From assembly GCA_022561355.1 (NCBI GenBank), contig JADFRJ010000180.1:1-5213 (forward strand): a stretch of 5,213 bases of DNA, in the 5' to 3' direction. Of this stretch, positions 1 to 5,213 are shown piece after piece (position 1 is the first letter of the stretch; each line of letters begins with the position of its first letter). The notes below the pieces were generated by a model that made no database searches, was not told where the DNA came from, and saw only the letters and a program-made list of their open reading frames with translations. A program made the position numbers and the translations under genes. This DNA comes from Chloroflexota bacterium (GTDB lineage: Bacteria; Chloroflexota; Dehalococcoidia; DSTF01; RBG-16-68-14).

Positions 1-1
1 G

Positions 2-154
2 GTGCTGCCGAACATGCTGAACGAAGAGCAGCTACGAGAGTTCTGCGAGGCGTCCGACACGCCGCCGCTCAGCGACGACGAGCAGGCGCGGCTGGAGGAG
101 CTGTACCCCAGCGTCTTCAAGAACGAAGAGGCGCTAGCCGGGAGCGCGCGATGA
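2..154 (+). CDS. Aldo/keto reductase, C-terminal fragment (5' end outside window)
   Basis: The frame is open from the window edge and gives 50 residues before TGA at 152-154. It begins VLPNMLNEEQLREFCEA and continues with DTPPLSDDEQARLEELY. This matches the usual end of bacterial aldo/keto reductases: a V-L-P-N segment after the last barrel strand, a helix with EEQL-E-F, then a D-T-P-x-L-x-x-E-E/D helix ending in L-Y. The family uses NAD(P)H to reduce aldehydes and ketones in the cytosol. The cofactor and active-site Asp-Tyr-Lys-His residues lie upstream of the window, so substrate and activity cannot be judged. The stop codon overlaps the next start codon by 4 nt (ATGA), implying co-transcription and probably coupled translation with the HemQ-Rieske gene. 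The family call rests on a short segment recognised by eye. Confidence 0.7.
   Translation: MLPNMLNEEQLREFCEASDTPPLSDDEQARLEELYPSVFKNEEALAGSAR
140..144 (+). promoter_or_regulatory. Shine-Dalgarno site for the HemQ-Rieske gene
   Basis: GGGAG lies 6 nt before the ATG at 151, inside the last codons of the aldo/keto reductase. It supports this ATG as the true start, together with the ATGA overlap. Confidence 0.4.
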
Positions 155-1284
155 CGGCAGGCAGACCTTCGCCCGCTGAATCGCCCAACGGCGGAGGCCG
201 GCCGGAGGCAGACGGCGCGCCACGCCGCCAGTTCGTCAAGTTCTCATTTTTCAAACTCGACCCCGCCTGGCGGCGTCTCCCCGTTGAGGAGCGAGAGCAG
301 GGCAAGCAGGAGCTGTGCGGGGCCGTGGAGACCTTCGGCGGCAGGATGCTGATCGGCAGCTACAGCCTGGTGGGCATCCGAGGCGACGCAGACCTGCTCC
401 TCTGGCAGGTTGCGGAGGCGCTGGAGCCGTTCCATGAGTTGGGAACGGCGCTGTTCAGCACGGCCATGGGTTCCTATTTCACCACGCCGTACTCGTATCT
501 GGCGATCACTCGCCGCTCGATGTACAAGACGCCGGATCTGAGAGAGCCGAGCGAGAGCAGGCTCAGCGTCAGCCCTGGTACGGCGAAGTATCTCTTCGTC
601 TACCCGTTCGTGAAGACGCGGCCCTGGTACGAGCTGAGCAAGGATCAGCGCCAGGAGATGATGACAGAACACATCACGGTGGGGCGGAAGTACCCGTCCG
701 TGAAGCTCAACACGACCTACTCCTACGGCATCGACGACCAGGAGTTCGTCGTGTCGTTCGAGACGGATAACCCGACAGACTTCCTGGACCTGGTGATGGA
801 GCTGCGTGAGTCCAAGGCGAGCGCGTACACGCTGCGCGATACGCCGGCCTTCACGTGCCTGGCGATGCCACTAGCCCAGGCGCTCGACAGCCTAGGCGCG
901 CCGGGCGCGGCGAAGACGCTGCCGGATGTGGTGTTGTCACCAGCAGCATCGGATGATAGCTGGACCAACGTCGCCGAGCTATCGGACGTTCCCGAAGGAG
1001 GCTCTATGGTCGTGCATGCCGGCGGCGAGCAGGTGGCGCTCTTCAACATCGGTGGCACGCTATACGCCATCGGCAACAGGTGCTCGCACGCGAACGGACC
1101 GCTTGCGGACGGGAAGGTGGAAGGCACCAAGGTAACCTGCCCGTACCACGCTTCTCAGTTCGACCTGAAGTCAGGGGAGGTCCTGGAGGCGCCCGCGCAG
1201 CAAGCGATGCCGACATACGAGACCAGGGTAGAAGACGGGAAGATCTACATCGCCAAGCAGCCCGTGGTGGCTGCCGGCTCGTAG
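151..1284 (+). CDS. HemQ/ChdC-like (chlorite dismutase family) protein fused to a C-terminal Rieske [2Fe-2S] domain
   Basis: This 377-residue protein has two domains. Residues about 27-240 are a chlorite-dismutase-family domain, the family that includes HemQ/ChdC, the coproheme decarboxylase of heme synthesis. Recognisable parts are DLLLW (81-85), YLAITRRSMY (116-125), Y151-P, W159-Y160, the candidate proximal heme ligand H174 in EHITVGRKYP, and the GIDD-FETD segment (193-206). Aligned by eye on G-I/L-D-D, the distal position that is Arg in true chlorite dismutases and Gln in Firmicutes HemQ is Leu186, so chlorite dismutation is unlikely. Tyr151 falls where HemQ has its catalytic Tyr. After a linker of about 30 residues comes a Rieske domain (about 270-368) with both cluster motifs: C311-S-H313, 16 residues, then C330-P-Y-H333. 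Family HemQ proteins are about 250 residues, so the Rieske part is an addition. Residues 1-26 are Gly/Pro/Ala-rich with no signal peptide, so the protein is probably cytosolic. A heme decarboxylase or heme-linked redox role is inference. Confidence 0.85.
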   Translation: MTAGRPSPAESPNGGGRPEADGAPRRQFVKFSFFKLDPAWRRLPVEEREQGKQELCGAVETFGGRMLIGSYSLVGIRGDADLLLWQVAEALEPFHELGTALFSTAMGSYFTTPYSYLAITRRSMYKTPDLREPSESRLSVSPGTAKYLFVYPFVKTRPWYELSKDQRQEMMTEHITVGRKYPSVKLNTTYSYGIDDQEFVVSFETDNPTDFLDLVMELRESKASAYTLRDTPAFTCLAMPLAQALDSLGAPGAAKTLPDVVLSPAASDDSWTNVAELSDVPEGGSMVVHAGGEQVALFNIGGTLYAIGNRCSHANGPLADGKVEGTKVTCPYHASQFDLKSGEVLEAPAQQAMPTYETRVEDGKIYIAKQPVVAAGS

Positions 1285-1301
1285 CCCGCTCATCGCAGAT
1301 G

Positions 1302-1331
1302 AAAGAAGCCGCCCAACCGGGCGGCTTCTTT
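1302..1331. terminator. Bidirectional rho-independent terminator between convergent genes
   Basis: The arms AAAGAAGCCGCCC (1302-1314) and GGGCGGCTTCTTT (1319-1331) pair perfectly over 13 bp around the loop AACC. The stem has a GC core, with A-rich sequence on one side and T-rich on the other, so it reads as a terminator in both directions. It starts 17 nt after the HemQ-Rieske stop and lies 21 nt beyond the stop of the minus-strand cohesin-dockerin gene. The T-tract is interrupted (CTTCTTT), so efficiency may be moderate. Confidence 0.88.
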
Positions 1332-1352
1332 GCATTCGAATGCGGTCGCGAG

Positions 1353-2057
1353 CTAGACGGAGAGCAAGCCCGCGTCGATCTGCTTGATGAGGCCCGCGTC
1401 GATGGAATCGATACGGCCGTCTTCGTTGACGTCGGCCAAGTCCATGCACGGCAGTGAGTCGATCAACCCGGCCTCGAACTGGAGGACGAGCAAAGCGTCT
1501 CTGCTGTTCACGACCCCGTTGCAGTCCGCGTCGCCGGCGAGCGCCTCCTGCGGCGGTTCAGGCGACGGGGGCGAACAGGCGATGCGGCCGTTCTGCAGCT
1601 TGAAGCTGATCGGAACGGGGCCGCCCTCGGTCGCGTCTGCAAAGTCGTCGACGATGATCAACAGGTCGCTCGTTCCGGGGGCATCGCAGGCGAACGTAAT
1701 ACTCGCGAGGACGGCATCGAACAGATGCCCTTCCGCGGAGGCGCCCGTGATCTGCACGCGGTTCGCCGAAAACGAGATATTGCACTGGCTGGGCGCGACG
1801 CCCTCAACACAGGAGAGGGCCGTCAAAACCGCTGGATCATAGACGATGCCGATGCTCCAGGCGCCCAAGCCGGGGAACGGGATGCCCTCCGCGTTGACGT
1901 CCAGCGTGACCCCGCCTCCCGGGCTGATCGTGATCGAGTCCATACTCAGGAGCGTGTTCACGGCGGACGCGCGGGGCGCCGCTGTCGAACCCGCGGCGAA
2001 CGCTACAAGCGCAATAGCGGCGGCGAGGCCGAGTGTCCGCAGGACAACGCTTCCCAT
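1353..2057 (-). CDS. Secreted cohesin-dockerin protein (putative adaptor scaffoldin)
   Basis: This 234-residue protein starts with a signal peptide: R7, a hydrophobic stretch 8-22, and a likely cut after ASA (30-32). Residues about 40-161 form a cohesin-like beta-sandwich, with ITISPGG, the signature GLGAWSIGIVYDP (63-75), FSANRVQITG (96-105) and DDFADAT (137-143). C83, C92, C124 and C161 recur at nearly the same spacing in the upstream paralogue, suggesting two disulfides. A Pro/Glu linker leads to a complete type I-like dockerin (174-234). Its two EF-hand-like calcium loops are D176-D178-N180-N184-D187 and D209-N211-D213-D217-D220. There is no membrane anchor, so the mature protein should be extracellular and held by its dockerin, while its cohesin can receive another dockerin. 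Its start lies 9 bp after the upstream stop, so it is probably the last gene of an operon. The Shine-Dalgarno signal is weak (AGGGA at 2071-2075, 13 nt away), consistent with coupled translation. The cohesin call is by motif and could also be described as a cohesin-like CBM2/3-type fold. Confidence 0.85.
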   Translation of the reverse strand: MGSVVLRTLGLAAAIALVAFAAGSTAAPRASAVNTLLSMDSITISPGGGVTLDVNAEGIPFPGLGAWSIGIVYDPAVLTALSCVEGVAPSQCNISFSANRVQITGASAEGHLFDAVLASITFACDAPGTSDLLIIVDDFADATEGGPVPISFKLQNGRIACSPPSPEPPQEALAGDADCNGVVNSRDALLVLQFEAGLIDSLPCMDLADVNEDGRIDSIDAGLIKQIDAGLLSV

Positions 2058-2066
2058 GCTCGCGAG

Positions 2067-2786
2067 CTAGTCCCTGGAGTCCGCGCGCTGCGCGAACATC
2101 CGGGAGGCGCCCAGTGAGGCCAGCGTGACAAGGCCGAGCGTCGCCAGTGCGGCGATCAGCCAGCCCACCACGCTAGAGCTTCCGGTGCCCGCACCGGAGG
2201 ACGGCAGCACCGTGATGATCGTCACGTCGTCACCGTTGTCGTCGCCGTCGCCGTCATCGTCGTCAGTCGCGCGCGGGCGGGGAGTCGGCACGGCCGGCAG
2301 CCCCACGCTCTCCGTGCACGTGATGCGGCCCGCGTTAATGCCAGGGCCGATCGGTCGCGGACCGCCAGTCGTGGCATCCGCGAATTCGTCGATGATGACG
2401 GTTAGATCTGTTGCGCCTTCACCGTTGCAGCGGAACGTAATATTAGCGAGAACGTTCGTATCCAGGAGGCCGCTGGGGTTAGCGCCGACGACCTGAACGC
2501 GGTTGGACGCGAAGTTCGCGTTGCAGAGACTGCCGGCCTGCGGCGCGCACGCCGTCGCGGTGACCACAGACGAGTCGTATACAACTCCGATCTCCCAGGC
2601 GCCGAGGCCTGGCGGGCCGATGTCGCGCGCTGACAAGTCAACGGTGCCCATGGACCCCGGACTGATCGTAGCGGAACTGACGACGATCGTCGGCAGCTGT
2701 GCGGATACTTGTGTGATGATAGCAATGCCAGCAATCAGCGCAATGACGGCTGCCGCCGCTAACCTTATCCCCTTCGCACTCCTCAT
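2067..2786 (-). CDS. Membrane-anchored cohesin-like protein (putative anchoring scaffoldin)
   Basis: This 239-residue protein has a signal peptide (R2, K5, R8, hydrophobic 9-25, likely cut after VSA at 27-29). A single cohesin-like domain follows (about 33-157), with ATISPGS, GLGAWEIGVVYDSS (61-74), FASNRVQVVG (92-101) and DEFADAT (133-139). C80, C88, C120 and C157 match those of the downstream cohesin-dockerin protein, and the two domains align throughout, so they are tandem paralogues. Next come a Pro-rich stretch, an Asp/Gly/Asn-rich segment (175-187), LPSSG (194-198), a hydrophobic helix of about 21 residues (about 206-226) and a short tail with R229, R234 and R238. This layout fits a surface protein held at the membrane or cell wall with the cohesin facing outward, ready to receive dockerins. 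It carries no dockerin of its own. The gene lies between the two dockerin genes and is probably co-transcribed with the cohesin-dockerin gene 9 bp downstream. The start is supported by AAGGG 8 nt upstream and by the good signal peptide. Confidence 0.83.
   Translation of the reverse strand: MRSAKGIRLAAAAVIALIAGIAIITQVSAQLPTIVVSSATISPGSMGTVDLSARDIGPPGLGAWEIGVVYDSSVVTATACAPQAGSLCNANFASNRVQVVGANPSGLLDTNVLANITFRCNGEGATDLTVIIDEFADATTGGPRPIGPGINAGRITCTESVGLPAVPTPRPRATDDDDGDGDDNGDDVTIITVLPSSGAGTGSSSVVGWLIAALATLGLVTLASLGASRMFAQRADSRD
2226..2264 (-). repeat. Low-complexity Asp-rich codon tract
   Basis: Thirteen codons (residues 175-187 of the membrane-anchored cohesin protein) encode only Asp, Gly and Asn, written largely with GAC/GGC triplets. 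The tract forms an acidic, flexible spacer between the cohesin domain and the anchor and may bind calcium loosely. Being triplet-repetitive, it could vary in length between strains without breaking the frame. Confidence 0.6.
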
Positions 2787-2794
2787 ATTCTCAT

Positions 2795-2799
2795 CCCTT
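2795..2799 (-). promoter_or_regulatory. Shine-Dalgarno site for the anchored cohesin gene
   Basis: Read on the minus strand this is AAGGG, 8 nt before the ATG at 2786. It supports the chosen start, which also gives a well-formed signal peptide. Confidence 0.45.
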
Positions 2800-2838
2800 G
2801 CCTTTCTACCAGCTTGTTCCTTGCTTAGCTCGCTGAAA

Positions 2839-2847
2839 GTTATACCA
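2839..2847 (-). promoter_or_regulatory. Possible extended -10 promoter for the two cohesin genes
   Basis: On the minus strand the 78-bp gap holds TGGTATAAC, which matches an extended -10 element (TGn plus TATAAT, 5 of 6). It lies about 50 nt before the ATG at 2786. There is no good -35; the position 17 bp upstream reads TAGGCT and overlaps the end of the dockerin gene. It could give extra expression of the scaffold genes relative to the large gene upstream. One short match in AT-rich gap DNA is weak evidence. Confidence 0.28.
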
Positions 2848-2864
2848 GATGCGACGCTATGAGC

Positions 2865-5213
2865 CTATACCGGGAGGCTGGGCACCAGGCCGGCGACGAA
2901 CTGCAGGATCAGGGCGGCATCAATGGAGTTCGTCGCCCCGTCGCCGTTTACGTCCGTGTTGGGCCACGGGTCTGTGAGCCCAGCAACGCCTTGTAGGACC
3001 AGCGCGGCGTCGATGGCGTTCACAACGCCGTTCTTGTTGGCGTCCCCGCTTCCGCCTGGCGTTGGCGTATCCGTCGGCACCATCGTTGGCGGGAGGAGCG
3101 TTGGCGTAGGCGTAATGTCCTTGGCGAAGTCGCAGAATCCGACCCCTCGACACACGTGGATCCCGTAAGTAGCCAGGCCGGGTCCCTTCCCTGTGACGGT
3201 CACCTTGTATTGCGCGTTTTCCTGGTCGTGCGACGCCCGCAGCTCCGCTCCGGGCGTCAGATTAACTGTTGTACCGTCCGGCCTTAGCACCGACACATTG
3301 ATGGATCCAGTCTTCTCGACGACTCTGATCCCAATAAACTGCTCAAGGCCTCCAAACAGCGTGGCTTCAAACGTCCAGCTGTCCGACTCTTCCGGACATA
3401 GTTCGCCCTGCTCTGCCGCCGTATGGTTCGGCGTGCCTTCGCCTTCGAACGACAGCGCCCCGCCGCCGGGGGCTGGGTCGATGCAGCCGCCGTCCTTGAA
3501 CTCGTTGTTGAATACGACCAGGCGCTCGTTGGGAGGCAGCGGGATGTGCATCGCGTGCTCGATGAAGGCGATCAAATTCTTATCGTCGTCGTAAAGCGGG
3601 ATTGGGTCAGGAATCGGCGGCTCGTAGGCGCACAACTCCGGCGGGATCTCGTCAATCTTGCACTCCAGGTGCAGCGGGTCCTGGTTGTGAAGGATGATGC
3701 CGCTGACTTCGACTTCAAAGAAGATGTCGAAGAAGCTGTCGGCGGGGAAATCCAGTTCCCCGGTTACGTTGTCTTGCTCCTCGATCTCACCGAGGGACAG
3801 GGCTTCGCTGGAGACACGCAGGGTGATGTCGCCGAGCACGGGCGAACTGCCAACGAGGTCGAGTTGGAGGATCTCCGTTTCTATCTTGTCCGTCGCGCCA
3901 GGGATCAGCGCGCCACGCTTAATCACTGTGGGGCCGTTAAGCGTGACCGGGAACAGCTCATCGTCGCCCGCAAGGCGAACATTGACGAGCGCTCCCGAGT
4001 CGAACGAGTCGCAAGAGGTGGCGTCCGGGTTCGGGCAAGCGATGAATCCGCCTCCCGCTGCGCCAGCCGTGCCGGGCAGCTCCACATCCACGCATGGTGG
4101 AGTGACCGGGTTCCAGAACGGGTCGAACTTCTCCTCGACGGAGTAGAAGCCGGGCTGTAGGTCCGTGAACACGACATAGCCGTCGGCGTCGGTGAAGCCG
4201 AAGTCGATCTCCGAAGCGAAGAAATCGTCGCAGCCGCCGTCGTAGAGGTTGATCTCCCAGTTGTCGATCGGATCGCCGGTCTCGACGTCGAGCTTCAGCG
4301 CGCGGATCGAGTACTTCTTTCCGGGCTCGTCTTTGAACTCGTTCTCGAAGACGACGAGGCGTCCGTTGGGCGGCAGCGGTATGTGCATCGCGTGGTCGAT
4401 AAACGCGATCTTGACGCCGTCGGTGTTGAACAGCTGGATCGGCTCCGGAATCGGAGGCTCGTAGGCGCAGAGTTCCGGCGGGATCTGTTCGATCTTGCAC
4501 TCGAGATGGAGCGGCTCCTCGTTATGCAGCGTCGTTCCTTCAAGCTCTACTTCAAAATAGATGTCGAAGAAGCTGTCGGCCGGGAAGTCCAGCTCGCCGG
4601 TGTCGTTCTCTTGCTCGGTGATCTTTCCGGTCGAGGCGGGTTGTGGCGCTAGCGTCACCTGAATGTCGCCAAGCTCAGTGGATGTGCCGGCCAGGTCTAG
4701 TTGGATGATCTCAGTCTGAACGCTATCGAGGGCTCCGCCAACGACAGCACTACGTTTGATGACGGTGGGGCCGTTGAGTGTCACGCCGAACAGCTCGTCC
4801 GAGCCGACGATGCCAACGTTGACGAGCGCCCCGGAATCGAAGGAATCGCACGTGGACGGATCGTTCGGGCACGCGACAAAGTTGTCGCCCGCTGCGTCGG
4901 CGGTGCCGGGCAGTTCAACGTCGACGCAGAACGGCGTTACCGGGTTCCAGTCAGGGTCGAACTTCTCCTCTACCGAGTAGGTTCCCGCTTGGAGGCCGAA
5001 GAAATCGACGAAGCCGTCGCTGTCGGTGAAATCAGAACCGACGAAATCAGCCGAGAAGTCGGTGCAGTCGCCGGCCCATAGGTTGATCTCCCAGCCGGGA
5101 ATCGGGTCGCCGGTGTCCGCGTCGATCTTCAGCGCGTGGATCGAGTACTTCTTCTCAGGGGGAGGCGGCGGCTGGCAGCTCAACTCGTAGTTGATCGGGA
5201 TGCCGAACAGCTC
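2865..5213 (-). CDS. Large repeat-containing surface protein with C-terminal dockerin (5' end outside window)
   Basis: The frame is open to the right edge and encodes 782 visible residues, so the N-terminus, including any signal peptide, is missing. Residues here are numbered from L11 of the visible protein as 1 (the TTG codon at 5181-5183, not a real start). Two tandem units occupy 11-288 and 289-566. Each begins with a prealbumin-like SpaA/CNA-B fold (ALKID-DTGDP-GWEIN, a D-G-F/Y turn, G-T/F-Y-S-V-E-E), followed by about 190 residues of a second beta-rich region that I do not recognise. Each unit holds six conserved cysteines. A further beta-rich region (about 567-688) resembles PPC-type domains, with SWTFEA and a V-RPDGTT strand pair. 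A Thr-Pro linker (691-710) leads to a complete dockerin (712-772), with calcium loops D714-N716-N718-N722-D725 and D744-N746-D748-N752-D755. No catalytic domain is visible. Most likely it is a secreted adhesin-like or structural protein docked on a cohesin of the next genes. Confidence 0.83.
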   Translation of the reverse strand, partial: ELFGIPINYELSCQPPPPPEKKYSIHALKIDADTGDPIPGWEINLWAGDCTDFSADFVGSDFTDSDGFVDFFGLQAGTYSVEEKFDPDWNPVTPFCVDVELPGTADAAGDNFVACPNDPSTCDSFDSGALVNVGIVGSDELFGVTLNGPTVIKRSAVVGGALDSVQTEIIQLDLAGTSTELGDIQVTLAPQPASTGKITEQENDTGELDFPADSFFDIYFEVELEGTTLHNEEPLHLECKIEQIPPELCAYEPPIPEPIQLFNTDGVKIAFIDHAMHIPLPPNGRLVVFENEFKDEPGKKYSIRALKLDVETGDPIDNWEINLYDGGCDDFFASEIDFGFTDADGYVVFTDLQPGFYSVEEKFDPFWNPVTPPCVDVELPGTAGAAGGGFIACPNPDATSCDSFDSGALVNVRLAGDDELFPVTLNGPTVIKRGALIPGATDKIETEILQLDLVGSSPVLGDITLRVSSEALSLGEIEEQDNVTGELDFPADSFFDIFFEVEVSGIILHNQDPLHLECKIDEIPPELCAYEPPIPDPIPLYDDDKNLIAFIEHAMHIPLPPNERLVVFNNEFKDGGCIDPAPGGGALSFEGEGTPNHTAAEQGELCPEESDSWTFEATLFGGLEQFIGIRVVEKTGSINVSVLRPDGTTVNLTPGAELRASHDQENAQYKVTVTGKGPGLATYGIHVCRGVGFCDFAKDITPTPTLLPPTMVPTDTPTPGGSGDANKNGVVNAIDAALVLQGVAGLTDPWPNTDVNGDGATNSIDAALILQFVAGLVPSLPV
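3486..4319 (-). repeat. Tandem repeat unit, second copy (278 codons)
   Basis: This is the C-terminal of the two visible units of the dockerin protein. It runs from KKYSIRALKLD to the residues just after NEFKD. Cysteines C318, C364, C383, C391, C508 and C518 match those of the first copy. The last third (TGELDFPADSFFDI to HAMHIPLPPN) is the best conserved, also at DNA level: the stretch around 3722-3751 is nearly identical to that around 4560-4589. Confidence 0.88.
4320..5153 (-). repeat. Tandem repeat unit, first visible copy (278 codons)
   Basis: This unit runs from KKYSIHALKID to NEFKDEPG and abuts the second copy without a spacer. Its cysteines are C40, C86, C105, C112, C229 and C239. The residues before it (IPINYEL, then a Cys and a Pro-rich stretch) sit where the second copy is preceded by VVFENEF, so another related domain probably lies beyond the window edge. 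Confidence 0.88.

Noticed and set aside
244..672. Minus-strand open frame of 142 codons
   Set aside because: It lies wholly opposite the HemQ-like domain, which has clear family motifs; its own product is Arg/Leu-rich low-information sequence.
151..1284. Reading the protein as a true chlorite dismutase
   Set aside because: The distal catalytic Arg is Leu186, and a Tyr is present where HemQ has its catalytic Tyr, so coproheme-related activity is the better guess.
2226..2264. Triplet-rich tract as a microsatellite or CRISPR-like array
   Set aside because: It is an in-frame Asp/Gly/Asn linker within a secreted protein; there are no spacers and no palindromic repeat units.
2787..2864. Terminator between the large dockerin gene and the anchored cohesin gene
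   Set aside because: No GC-rich stem followed by a T-run is visible on the minus strand; only short AGCT matches flank an unstructured stretch.
3423..4160. Plus-strand open frame of 245 codons inside the repeat region
   Set aside because: It is antisense to the large dockerin protein, rich in Arg/Val/Glu with no recognisable motif. It arises from the codon bias of the opposite strand.
5181..5183. TTG as the start codon of the large dockerin gene
   Set aside because: The frame continues without a stop to the window edge, the residues before it resemble the end of another repeat, and there is no signal peptide after it. The gene is truncated by the window.
2865..5213. Glycoside hydrolase or other enzyme domain in the dockerin protein
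   Set aside because: The visible part is all beta-rich repeat, PPC-like region, linker and dockerin, with no recognised catalytic signature. An enzyme domain upstream of the window cannot be excluded.

Overview
The window looks like chromosomal DNA from a GC-rich bacterium. The most likely source is an uncultivated Chloroflexota lineage, possibly Dehalococcoidia-like. This placement is inferred from high-GC codon use, cohesin/dockerin proteins with no cellulase nearby, Thr-Pro linkers, a prealbumin-fold repeat protein, and a HemQ-type protein carrying a Rieske domain. No rRNA, tRNA, CRISPR array or transposase is visible. No stretch above 300 bases lacks a gene; the three real gaps are 68, 78 and 9 bp.

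Left part, plus strand (1-1284). The last 50 codons of an aldo/keto reductase overlap by 4 nt (ATGA) with a 377-residue fusion protein. Its first two thirds are a chlorite-dismutase-family/HemQ-like heme domain and its last third is a Rieske [2Fe-2S] domain. The two genes are probably translationally coupled. A perfect 13-bp hairpin (1302-1331) follows and sits between convergent genes, so it can serve as a shared bidirectional terminator.

Right part, minus strand (5213 down to 1353). Three secreted or surface-protein genes lie in a row. In transcription order they are: (1) a large protein, cut by the window edge, with two 278-residue repeats (each starting with an SpaA/CNA-B-like prealbumin fold), a beta-rich domain, a Thr-Pro linker and a complete type I-like dockerin; (2) a cohesin-like protein with signal peptide, Asp-rich linker, degenerate sortase-like LPSSG, a transmembrane helix and a basic tail; (3) a secreted protein with a paralogous cohesin-like domain followed by a second dockerin.

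Together the three encode every part of a minimal cellulosome-like circuit: a membrane-anchored cohesin, a cohesin-dockerin adaptor, and a dockerin-bearing client. The client looks like an adhesin or structural protein, not a glycoside hydrolase. That the three bind one another is an inference from domain content and gene order. This trio and the HemQ-Rieske fusion are the two most interesting things in the window.
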